Below the pieces are notes generated by a model. The model was not told the origin of the DNA, did no database searches, and saw nothing but the letters and a program-made list of their open reading frames with translations. This document shows, piece by piece, positions 25,287 through 32,778 of a DNA stretch of 62,891 nucleotides. Within the stretch, counting starts at the first letter, position 1; the number at the start of each line of letters is the position of its first letter. The stretch comes from CAZBWW01 sp964496005 (GTDB lineage Bacteria; Patescibacteriota; WWE3; UBA101185; UBA10185), in NCBI GenBank assembly GCA_964496005.1, contig CAZBWW010000002.1:1-62891 (forward strand), in the 5' to 3' direction. Made by a program: the position numbers and the translations under genes.

Positions 25287-25785
25287 CTCGAAGCTTTTTC
25301 GCCGTCCTTGCAAGGTTCTTGTCCTGCAACGATTACGGCCTTTTTTTCTTCATTTATTTCCGCCGGCTCTCACTTGCACGGCGCAAACTTTTTCATATTC
25401 AATTGTTATTTTTTGTAGCCTTTTTTGCTAGTGTCTCCTTGTTGCAATGCCTCTATATTTTTTTGGGCCGCACATGGCAATTGGAGGAAAGAACCAGACA
25501 ACCAACGGCATTGCAACTAGAAGAATGATATCACAAAATAACAATTAATTTTAGTATGTTTGAAACTTGGGTTTTAAAAGAATCCGCGTAGGGAGGAGGT
25601 CCGGGCAGACGTAGTTGCTATTAACACATCACCGATTTGCTTGTGATTGATAATTCTGCCTGCCCGGATTAGATTGTTTCCCGCACGGTACACCCTATCC
25701 CATTAATCGGTGCAGTAAATACCGTACGGGTTGGTAGCGGTTCTTTCCATCGCGACTGCCTCCTTTTGCGTAGGTTTGAGCTACA
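25238..25785 (-). ncRNA. Large structured non-coding RNA with possible kissing loops
   Basis: No protein gene fits here. On the reverse strand, an extended -10 (TGCTAATAT, near 25790) leads into a core at 25590-25768. P0 pairs 25759-25764 with 25594-25599. P1 pairs 25720-25730 with 25680-25690 (11 bp, one G-U). P2 pairs 25660-25667 with 25601-25608 (8 bp). The P1 loop (25705-25712) and the P2 loop (25630-25637) are perfectly complementary over 8 nt, as in a kissing interaction. Further on, an 11-bp helix pairs 25507-25517 with 25441-25451, and a terminator ends at 25238. An SD-led 15-codon ORF starts inside (MERTAT). Class not recognised. Confidence 0.6.
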
Positions 25786-25866
25786 TATTAGCATAAAATG
25801 TGGCTATGTATAAGGGTTTGTTGGAAAATATAAGTACTCGTGGTTACGGGCGTGTTTAAGATGAAT

Positions 25867-25912
25867 TATAAAAAAAGAAACCCACAGTTGTCGGGAAACA
25901 AAAGTGGGCTTC
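25867..25912 (-). terminator. Intrinsic terminator, reverse strand
   Basis: GCCCAC/GTGGGT stem with a 20-nt loop followed on the reverse strand by TTTCTTTTTTT. It would end a transcript coming from about 26.1-26.2 kb, where no long gene exists. Confidence 0.6.
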
Positions 25913-25997
25913 CAGCATAACTATCTATCACTATCAAAAAGCCCCAAAGGCACTCAGTACCTAAGGAGGTGATGATCGGCGAGCAGGGTGCCGGCAG

Positions 25998-26087
25998 TTA
26001 GGTCTCGTAGCCGGTGGGGTGCCCGCGGGAGGCGTCGGCCATATGCAAGAAAGACATCCGACATGCGCCGGGGGGTCCGTGTTCCAT
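25998..26087 (-). CDS. SD-led 29-residue ORF in the GC-rich unit
   Basis: ATG 26087 is preceded by AGGAG with 8-nt spacing; TAA at 25998. The peptide (MEHGPPGACRMSFLHMADAS and nine more) has no recognisable feature. Codons are extremely GC-rich compared with neighbours. It may be a leader peptide or chance. Confidence 0.25.
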   Translation of the reverse strand: MEHGPPGACRMSFLHMADASRGHPTGYET

Positions 26088-26300
26088 TTTCGTGTCTCCT
26101 ATTCTTTTCTTTGCTATTTTTTTTCCGGCCGTGTAGGTGGATGCACGCTGCGCAACGCGCAACCCATCGCTTTGGGGCTAGTCAATACTACCCCAAACGT
26201 CTGCAGAACATTATTCAGAATATACACAAAAAATAGTTAAATGTCCATACCTACAGCCCCCAGTTGCCCACCCGCAAATTTCCGCATATAATAACCACTA

Positions 26301-27386
26301 ATGCCCCAGAGAACTGCGAAAAAAAGCGCTGCTACCAGCCGCGCTAAAAAAAACTCAAAAAGCAATCCTAAAATTCCGGCGAATCTTAACTTTTGTAAAA
26401 CTGACGAAGTTACCACTATTGAAAAAATTGCAGTGCAGTTGCGTGAAGAGGTTATTAAAATGCTGGTGGAAGCAGGCTCAGGCCATAGCGCCGGGTCTCT
26501 TGGTACTGCGGAAATTTTTGCGGCGCTGTATTTTAACGTTCTTAACATTGACCCAAAAAACCCACGTGCTACTGACCGAGACCGCTTCGTACTTTCCAAC
26601 GGACACATCTGCCCTATTTGGTACGCAACACTTGCCTACCGGGGGTATTTTCCAAAAACCGAACTAACCACTTTAAGAAACTTAAATTCAAGGTTGCAGG
26701 GTCATCCACACTTTTTCTCGCCGCGTCCTAATGCATCTAAAACACCTAAAGCAACTGAAAACGAAAACAAAGACTTTCTACACCTCACCGACCTGTCTGT
26801 TAGAACCGGCTATACTCAAACCGCACATGAAAAATCCGTAGCACGAAATCATTTACTTACATATCCGCTACCGGGAATAGAAAACACGAGCGGTTCTCTT
26901 GGGCAGGGATTGTCGCAGGCAATAGGGATGGCACTTGCCGCAAAATTAAACACCCAAACTCACCGCATTTACTGCATGACAGGTGATGGTGAACTGAACG
27001 AAGGCCAAAATTGGGAAGCGGCAATGTATGCCGGCAACAAAAAATTACACAACCTCACATGGATTATCGATCGCAATAATATTCAACAACATGGTTATAC
27101 CGAGCAACTCATGCCTTTAGAACCTCTACGCCAAAAACTGGAAGCCTTTAACTGGTATGTACTTGAGGTCGACGGACACAACGTAGAAGAGATTATAAAT
27201 TCATGCAATATGGCTAAGACGATTTTTGAACGCCCCTCTGTTATAATTGCTCATACGACTCCCGGAAAGGGAGTGGATTTCATGGAGTATAAATTTGAAT
27301 GGCACTCCAAGCCTCCTAACAAGGTGCAGGCAGAAAAAGCACTGGCACAACTTAGGACGCTTGAAGGCAGAATAAAATGTTTATGA
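26301..27386 (+). CDS. Transketolase N-terminal (thiamine-binding) subunit
   Basis: 361 residues. SGHSAGSLGTAEIFAALYF and the thiamine diphosphate motif GDGELNEGQNWEAAMYAG with IDRNNIQQ are clear. A basic N-terminal tail (about 35 residues) and an insertion near residues 140-190 lengthen it beyond the usual 270-280. It works with the 28100-29089 subunit to move two-carbon units between sugar phosphates. TATAAT ends 8 nt before ATG. Its 3' end overlaps the next gene by 10 nt. Confidence 0.92.
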   Translation: MPQRTAKKSAATSRAKKNSKSNPKIPANLNFCKTDEVTTIEKIAVQLREEVIKMLVEAGSGHSAGSLGTAEIFAALYFNVLNIDPKNPRATDRDRFVLSNGHICPIWYATLAYRGYFPKTELTTLRNLNSRLQGHPHFFSPRPNASKTPKATENENKDFLHLTDLSVRTGYTQTAHEKSVARNHLLTYPLPGIENTSGSLGQGLSQAIGMALAAKLNTQTHRIYCMTGDGELNEGQNWEAAMYAGNKKLHNLTWIIDRNNIQQHGYTEQLMPLEPLRQKLEAFNWYVLEVDGHNVEEIINSCNMAKTIFERPSVIIAHTTPGKGVDFMEYKFEWHSKPPNKVQAEKALAQLRTLEGRIKCL

Positions 27387-28051
27387 CACAAAATACCAAC
27401 CAGACTAAATCAAAAAAAACTATGGACGACAAGCCCGTAAAAAATGAGCCTGCGATTCTTACCGACCAGCGTGGATATACACTAAATGCAAGTCTTGTGC
27501 CTGTATTGTTGATAGTCGGCATTATAATAGGTGCCGGTTATTTTTTACTAAGAGGCGAGATTGAATTACCTAAACTTGGCACAGATAGGACTGAGGTGCG
27601 CAGACTTGATGACTTCCCGACTGTGCAATTTACAAAAGAAGAACTTGATGACAATGTACGGGTAGTTATTACGTCACAAGAAGAATTAAATGATTTCTTG
27701 AATATGATTGACAGCACAGGTCAGCTTGTACTTACCGAAAATATAAATTTTGAGAAAGAATTTTTACTTGGCGCCGCTACCGAATCCAGAGACACAACCG
27801 GCTATACTACAAAAATCAAAAAAATCCACGAGGACAAGGAAGACAAATCACTGGTTGTAACAATTGAAGAAGTAAAGCCGGGCGAGTTTTGTGAAGTAGA
27901 TACACAAAATAACATTGCGGTAGATATTGTAGCGATATCAAAAACAGATTGGGATATTGAGTTTGAGAAAGAAACAAAAACCGATGAATGTGAAAATGAA
28001 ATGGAGCAGTTAGAGGAAACTGAACAACAAACTCAAACTGAAGATCGGTAG
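27377..28051 (+). CDS. Membrane-anchored PrcB_C-like domain protein
   Basis: 224 residues from ATG 27377 (or 27383). Cytoplasmic head, then TDQRGYTLNASLVPVLLIVG (Gly-Tyr plus hydrophobic helix, prepilin-like without Glu5), then an exported domain: VRVVITSQEELNDFLNMID, ENINFEKEFLLGAATESRDT and SLVVTIEEVKPG, which fits the PrcB C-terminal domain. An acidic Gln/Glu tail follows. It lies between the two transketolase subunits, to which it has no evident functional link. Confidence 0.65.
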   Translation: MFMTQNTNQTKSKKTMDDKPVKNEPAILTDQRGYTLNASLVPVLLIVGIIIGAGYFLLRGEIELPKLGTDRTEVRRLDDFPTVQFTKEELDDNVRVVITSQEELNDFLNMIDSTGQLVLTENINFEKEFLLGAATESRDTTGYTTKIKKIHEDKEDKSLVVTIEEVKPGEFCEVDTQNNIAVDIVAISKTDWDIEFEKETKTDECENEMEQLEETEQQTQTEDR

Positions 28052-28099
28052 AAAAAACGGTTACAATAATAGTAGAAATCGAAAAAGAATAAACGTGAG

Positions 28100-29089
28100 A
28101 TGGAGTTATCCGAAACCTTAAAACTAAGTCCAAAACTTTTTACGCCACAACTTGAGCTGATAGCCACACGTGATGGGTTTGCCAATGGATTAATATCCGC
28201 AGGTGAAAAAAATGAGAATGTGGTTGTATTAAGTGCCAATTTAGCGGATTCTACGCGCGCGGAACTATTTGGTGCGCGTTTTCCGGATAGGTTTTTTGAG
28301 GTAGGTATTGCTGAGCAGAATATGATAGGTATCGCGGCAGGACTTGCGATGGGTGGAAAAATTCCGTTTGCTACTTCTTTTGCGGTTTTTAGCCCCGGAC
28401 ACAGCTGGTCACAAATCAGAATTGCCATATGTTATTCAAACGCTAATGTAAAAATAGTCGGCACACATATAGGGTTAACTGCAACTAACGAGGGCGCAAC
28501 AGCCCAAGCACTTGAAGACATTGCGCTAATGCGGGTATTGCCCAACATGATTGTGTTATCACCCGCGGACTCACTTGAGGCTCGAAAAGCAACTTTAGCG
28601 GCCGCTGAACATATCGGCCCAGTGTACATAAGACTAACTCGAGAAAAGACATCGGTTTTTACTACCGAACAAACCCCGTTTAAAATAGGTAAGGCGCAAT
28701 TAGTGGCTACCGGAAAAGATGTCACTTTAATTGGTACTGGACCAATCGTGTACGAAACGCTGGTTGCTGCACACGAGCTACTGACGCAAGAAAATATTAG
28801 TTGTGAGGTTATAAACTGCTCAACATTAAAACCGCTGGACGAAAAAACAATACTGAGCTCGGTTCAAAAAACAAGCAAAGTTGTAACTGTTGAAGAACAC
28901 CAGATTGCCGGCGGCCTTGGTAGTGCAATAAGTGAATTACTTGCCCAAAATTATCCTGTGCCGATGCGGTTTGTAGGTGTAAAGGACACTTTTGGTGAGT
29001 CCGGCTCGTATACTGGATTAAAAGATAAATACGAAATAAGCGCACACTATATAAAAGCAGCTGTTTTAGAGTTAATGTCCAGAATTTAA
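28100..29089 (+). CDS. Transketolase C-terminal subunit
   Basis: 329 residues, normal for split transketolases. AEQNMIGIAAGLAMGGKIPF carries the conserved Glu that activates thiamine. GTHIGLTATNEGATAQALED and VEEHQIAGGLGSAI are pyrimidine-binding and transketolase_C motifs. It pairs with the N-terminal subunit at 26301-27386. No SD and no close -10; probably transcribed with the upstream genes. Confidence 0.93.
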   Translation: MELSETLKLSPKLFTPQLELIATRDGFANGLISAGEKNENVVVLSANLADSTRAELFGARFPDRFFEVGIAEQNMIGIAAGLAMGGKIPFATSFAVFSPGHSWSQIRIAICYSNANVKIVGTHIGLTATNEGATAQALEDIALMRVLPNMIVLSPADSLEARKATLAAAEHIGPVYIRLTREKTSVFTTEQTPFKIGKAQLVATGKDVTLIGTGPIVYETLVAAHELLTQENISCEVINCSTLKPLDEKTILSSVQKTSKVVTVEEHQIAGGLGSAISELLAQNYPVPMRFVGVKDTFGESGSYTGLKDKYEISAHYIKAAVLELMSRI

Positions 29090-29133
29090 ACTAATATCTT
29101 GAACATTCAAAACTATCGTGACATAATAAAAAC

Positions 29134-29346
29134 ATGATGCAGATTGTTGAATTCTTTGCTATTTCGATGTTAGTAATTTTTGCATATCTTGCACTTAGCA
29201 CCCGCAAAAAAATTAATCCGGCAATGAAGGGTTTGGCGTCGGTATTGATGGGCATTACGCTATATGTACTCGCAAAGGCTGTGATTACTTCTTTGATACT
29301 AAACGCAGGTATTGGGTATGCATCAACAAGTACGCCAACTTTTTAA
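29134..29346 (+). CDS. Small two-helix membrane protein
   Basis: 70 residues with two membrane helices separated by a basic loop (STRKKINPAMKG). TTGAAC, 17 nt, CATAAT and 6 nt precede ATG, one of the clearest leaderless promoters here. Function unknown. Confidence 0.65.
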   Translation: MMQIVEFFAISMLVIFAYLALSTRKKINPAMKGLASVLMGITLYVLAKAVITSLILNAGIGYASTSTPTF

Positions 29347-29455
29347 CTATTTTTAATTTTTAGCACACAAATTAATATTTTAGTCGCTAATTCCAATTAA
29401 TATATTTTGGTATTTTTATTATTTTGCCTAAAATCAAAAATGGTAGAATTAACCC

Positions 29456-30448
29456 ATGCCCACAGATTTGCTCGTAATCGGAGATTGCTCAATAGATGAA
29501 TATATGATGATTGAGCAGCCGCATCTCATTGGCGAACAGATTTGTTTTTTACATGGCAGCAAAGTTCCCGTAAAAAAATTTAGCAGAACTTTAGCAGGCA
29601 ATGTAACGCATGTTGGGATTGGTGCACAAAGATTAGGTATGCAAACTGTTATCTACACAGAACTTGGGGCAGACGCAGACGGTGACAAGTTTATTACTGA
29701 ATTCAAAAAGCAAGGCATTGACACAACCTACTGTCGGCAAAACCGAGGTAAAAGCACAAATGTGCACGCAATAATAGTATACGCGGGAGAGAGAACAATT
29801 TTTTCTTATCATGAACCATACGACTATTCGTTTTCATTCGACAAACTAAAAGGTGCGAAAAAACCAAAATGGCTGTACTACACGTCACTAGCTGACGGAT
29901 TTGAAAACTTTCAAGAAAAGCTGGTTCGCTTTTTGGCAGCTAATTCTGATGTTGCGGTTGCATTTAATCCGGGAACTGTACAGCTTAAAGCGGGAACTGA
30001 AAAATTAAAAAATATTTTAGCTCTTACCCATGTTTTGTTTGTAAACAAGGATGAGGCTATTAGACTTACCGAATTTGCAGATGTGCACAAAAACGGAAAG
30101 TTAATCATGGAGGACAGAGCGGAACAAGAGAACAACACATTATTGAAAGACCTTCATGCAAAATTAGTAAGTATGGGTCCAAAAATAAGTGTAATTACCG
30201 ATGGCGCCAACGGGTCAAGTGTGTTTGATGGGAACAAGCTTCTTGAAAAAGCGGCACCGGTGATCGAGGGCGGTGTAGTAGACAAAACCGGCGCAGGAGA
30301 TGCATACGCCGTAGGTTTTCTTGCGGCACTGCACTATAAAAAAAAGTTGTCAGAAGCGATGGATTGGGGAAACAAAAATTCAGCGAGCACAGTACAGATG
30401 ATAGGCGCGGTAGACGGCTTGTTAACAAAAAAAGAAATCGAAAAGTGA
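29456..30448 (+). CDS. PfkB/ribokinase-family carbohydrate kinase
   Basis: 330 residues. LVIGDCSIDEYMMI at the N terminus, LAGNVTHVGIGAQRLG and the catalytic DKTGAGDAYAVGFL (Asp base) define the family. It phosphorylates a sugar or nucleoside with ATP. Given the pentose-phosphate genes upstream, ribose is a fair guess but not proven. TAGAAT ends 6 nt before ATG. Confidence 0.88.
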   Translation: MPTDLLVIGDCSIDEYMMIEQPHLIGEQICFLHGSKVPVKKFSRTLAGNVTHVGIGAQRLGMQTVIYTELGADADGDKFITEFKKQGIDTTYCRQNRGKSTNVHAIIVYAGERTIFSYHEPYDYSFSFDKLKGAKKPKWLYYTSLADGFENFQEKLVRFLAANSDVAVAFNPGTVQLKAGTEKLKNILALTHVLFVNKDEAIRLTEFADVHKNGKLIMEDRAEQENNTLLKDLHAKLVSMGPKISVITDGANGSSVFDGNKLLEKAAPVIEGGVVDKTGAGDAYAVGFLAALHYKKKLSEAMDWGNKNSASTVQMIGAVDGLLTKKEIEK

Positions 30449-30501
30449 AAGTGTCCTCAAAATAACTTGCCAAAATTAAAGATTTACCGTAAACTTCCCC
30501 C

Positions 30502-31260
30502 ATGGCTAATAATAACGAACAATCAAACTCACTAATGTCAAATCCAGCAGTAGTTATAGTTTTAGTTGTGTTGCTTGTGGTAGCTGCATTTGCGGTCGGA
30601 TCAATGTGGACAAAACTGCAATCATATGAGAATGGTAACAACAACGGTGGGAGCGCTAACAATGGGCAGGGCGGTCAGCCGGAAAACCCGCTTGCGGAAT
30701 CAAATTTACCGGTACTTGCTGCGAGCATTGGACTAAAAGCAGAAGAGGTCGCTGCATGTTTGGAAGCTAACGAAACCAAGGAACTGGTACAAGCAAATTA
30801 CCAAGGTGGGCTAGATGTTGGTGTTAACGGAACTCCCGGTAACATATTGCTAAATACTGAAACGGGTCAGACAGCGTTGATTCCCGGAGCCGTTCCGCTT
30901 CCAATGTTAAAAACTAGTATTGATTCTTTGTTAGCCGGTGAGTTACCTGAAGGTGCCGATGAAGCAAACGCAAAGATCGCTATAGCTGTGACCGATCAGG
31001 ATCATTTGTATGGCAGCCCGGACGCAAAAATCATTTTATTTNNNNNNNNNNTACAATGCCCTTACTGTAAATCATTTCATCCAACTGCAAAACAGGTGGT
31101 AGCTGATTACAATGGACAGGTCGCATGGGTATACAGACACTTCCCGCTTGATCAGATCCACCCGCTCGCACGCAGAGCTGCAGAAGCTGCCGAGTGTGTA
31201 GCGAAAGTCGGAGGTAACGATAAATTCTGGGAATACCTAGACGTCATTTACGAATCATAA
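30502..31260 (+). CDS. DsbA-like thiol oxidoreductase with swapped halves, gap in sequence
   Basis: 252 codons with 10 N at 31042-31051. Residues 14-36 are a membrane anchor, then a Gly/Asn linker. Residues 68-150 look like the C-terminal half of a DsbA-type domain: LPVLAASIGLKAEEVAACLE, then VNGTPGNILL (cis-Pro strand), then GAVPLPMLKTSIDSLL. Residues 155-252 look like the N-terminal half: DQDHLYGSPDAKIILF, CPYCKSFHP (CxxC), VYRHFPLDQIHP, FWEYLDVIYES, then stop. The order is therefore reversed relative to ordinary DsbA-like proteins. It probably forms or shuffles disulfides in exported proteins. TAAACT ends 6 nt before ATG. Confidence 0.8.
   Translation: MANNNEQSNSLMSNPAVVIVLVVLLVVAAFAVGSMWTKLQSYENGNNNGGSANNGQGGQPENPLAESNLPVLAASIGLKAEEVAACLEANETKELVQANYQGGLDVGVNGTPGNILLNTETGQTALIPGAVPLPMLKTSIDSLLAGELPEGADEANAKIAIAVTDQDHLYGSPDAKIILFXXXXQCPYCKSFHPTAKQVVADYNGQVAWVYRHFPLDQIHPLARRAAEAAECVAKVGGNDKFWEYLDVIYES
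31042..31051. other. Assembly gap (10 N)
   Basis: Run of ten N just before the CPYC motif of the DsbA-like gene. Length is nominal. Confidence 1.
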
Positions 31261-31367
31261 ATTACATCATAGGCTAGTAATTACCCAAAACGATAAGGTT
31301 TACAGGCTGGTTTGTATGGATCGGCAAAGAACATTACTCTTCATATACATGCTAAAATATCTTTAGT

Positions 31368-31952
31368 ATGAATGCATTCATTAAACGAAACACACCGGTT
31401 TTTATAGTAGGCACAATTACATTTGTACTTTTTGTTGTAATAATTTTGTTTAGTCAAAACAACAACAACGACACCACAATACCTTCATTAGTAAAGGTTC
31501 CCGAACAGCAGGCTGAGGAACTTGCCACCGAATACACGCCACAATCTATTCCGCAGCCAAATACTACCGGCAATACTTCGACTAACTCCCCCGTTGATAT
31601 TTTACCCGGTGAGGAAATACGGGCAAAAGAAGTTATAGAAAGCATTAAATTGACACAAGACGAAATTGACGCGGAATACGGGATACTGCGTGTTGCTTAC
31701 ACAGAAGAAGGTTTTGTGCCAAAGAACACTAATGGGTACGCAGGACAGCTGGCAACATTTACAAACGAAAGCGACAACCCAATTACAATAATGGAAACAA
31801 CGGTTAGATTGCCTCAATTTGCTACGGGTTTAACTTTAGAACCCGGAGGTACTGTAGAATTCAGATTAGCCGGCAGTAGGCTATGGACATACAGGGAAAC
31901 TACAAGCGGAGACATCGGTGCTATTTTTGTCGGTACAGCATATATAAAGTAA
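31368..31952 (+). CDS. Anchored cupredoxin-like domain protein
   Basis: 194 residues. A membrane helix at 10-30, then a Thr/Asn/Pro-rich linker, then a beta domain (residues 105-190): EGFVPKNTNGYAGQLATFTN...LTLEPGGTVEFRL resembles the cupredoxin fold. The His/Cys/Met copper ligands are absent, so it is unlikely to bind type 1 copper. It follows the DsbA-like gene. TAAAAT lies 9 nt before ATG. Confidence 0.55.
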   Translation: MNAFIKRNTPVFIVGTITFVLFVVIILFSQNNNNDTTIPSLVKVPEQQAEELATEYTPQSIPQPNTTGNTSTNSPVDILPGEEIRAKEVIESIKLTQDEIDAEYGILRVAYTEEGFVPKNTNGYAGQLATFTNESDNPITIMETTVRLPQFATGLTLEPGGTVEFRLAGSRLWTYRETTSGDIGAIFVGTAYIK

Positions 31953-32013
31953 TAGTCGAAAATTAATTTAATTCCCTTACTGTTTCAGACAATATATTTT
32001 TTAGATAGTGTAC

Positions 32014-32661
32014 TTATACTTTAAAAGCCGATGGACAAATTGTATTCAAAACACACTCGGCGCATTTAGGCTTACGTGCAACACACACATAACGCCCGTG
32101 TAAAACCGTTGCACCAGAAAAGTTGCGCCATAAGTCCTTAGGCACAATGTCCATTAAATCTTTTTCTATTTTTACGGCATCCGTGTTAGTGGTTAACCCT
32201 AACCGGTTGGATACCCGTGTTACGTGTGTATCAACTACAATACCTTCGGCAATGTCCCACAGTTCCTGCATAATCACGTTCGCACTTTTTCTAGCTATTC
32301 CGGGTATTTTTGTGAGCCCCACGATATTTTGCGGTAATTTTCCCCCAAACTCTGTACTAACTATCTGCCCTGCTTTAATTAACCTGTCCGCTTTGCCTTT
32401 ATGAAAATTTACACCATAAACCGCAGTTTCTAATTCCGGCAAATTAGCGGTCGCAAAATCCGTCCATGTTTTATACTTTTCAAATAATTTTTCGGTAACC
32501 TGATTTACTTTTTTATCGGTTGTTTGGGCAGACAACATTACCGCGACGGCAAGTTGCATTTCGTTTTCATATTTTAGTTCTGTTTTAGGATTTGGATATT
32601 CTTTTTTAAGTAACTGCGAGATTGCTATCGCTTTTTGGTGTAAAGTTGAAGAGTCAGCCAT
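32014..32661 (-). CDS. nth: Endonuclease III
   Basis: 215 residues from ATG 32661, chosen because TACTAT ends 6 nt before it; a further in-frame ATG lies 18 nt upstream. The helix-hairpin-helix KIPGIARKSANVI holds the catalytic Lys, VDTHV the catalytic Asp, and C-x6-C-x2-C-x5-C at the C terminus binds 4Fe-4S. It removes oxidised pyrimidines. Confidence 0.93.
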   Translation of the reverse strand: MADSSTLHQKAIAISQLLKKEYPNPKTELKYENEMQLAVAVMLSAQTTDKKVNQVTEKLFEKYKTWTDFATANLPELETAVYGVNFHKGKADRLIKAGQIVSTEFGGKLPQNIVGLTKIPGIARKSANVIMQELWDIAEGIVVDTHVTRVSNRLGLTTNTDAVKIEKDLMDIVPKDLWRNFSGATVLHGRYVCVARKPKCAECVLNTICPSAFKV

Positions 32662-32778
32662 GAATGAATAGTAACACAAAAATACCCCGCGGTAGGTTTT
32701 AGGAGCATGGCCAAAGAATGTGAGGGCGCTGAGTGGGATTAACCCCTAAGTATTCAACCCACATGGTAAAATGGCTGC

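Larger units (their letters stand above)
25867..26230 (-). ncRNA. GC-rich reverse-strand unit with anti-SD-like loop
   Basis: Between this terminator and the transketolase promoter lies DNA far richer in G and C than the rest of the window (25980-26080). On the reverse strand a CCGGC/GCCGG hairpin and a GGCAC/GTGCC stem are present. Inside the latter, an ACCT-CCTT-AGGT hairpin displays TCACCTCCTTA (25962-25972), nearly the 3' end of 16S rRNA. A 29-codon ORF with an SD also lies here. The start of the transcript is not located. Confidence 0.4.

Noticed and set aside
25238..25785. RNase P RNA
   Set aside because: A GGAGGAAAG string occurs near 25490 on the forward strand, but the surrounding helices do not fit P4 and no ACAGAA partner exists.
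25988..26240. Forward Arg-rich frames of 82 and 73 codons
   Set aside because: They read through the GC-rich segment, have no ribosome site and show no protein-like pattern; the structural signals are on the other strand.
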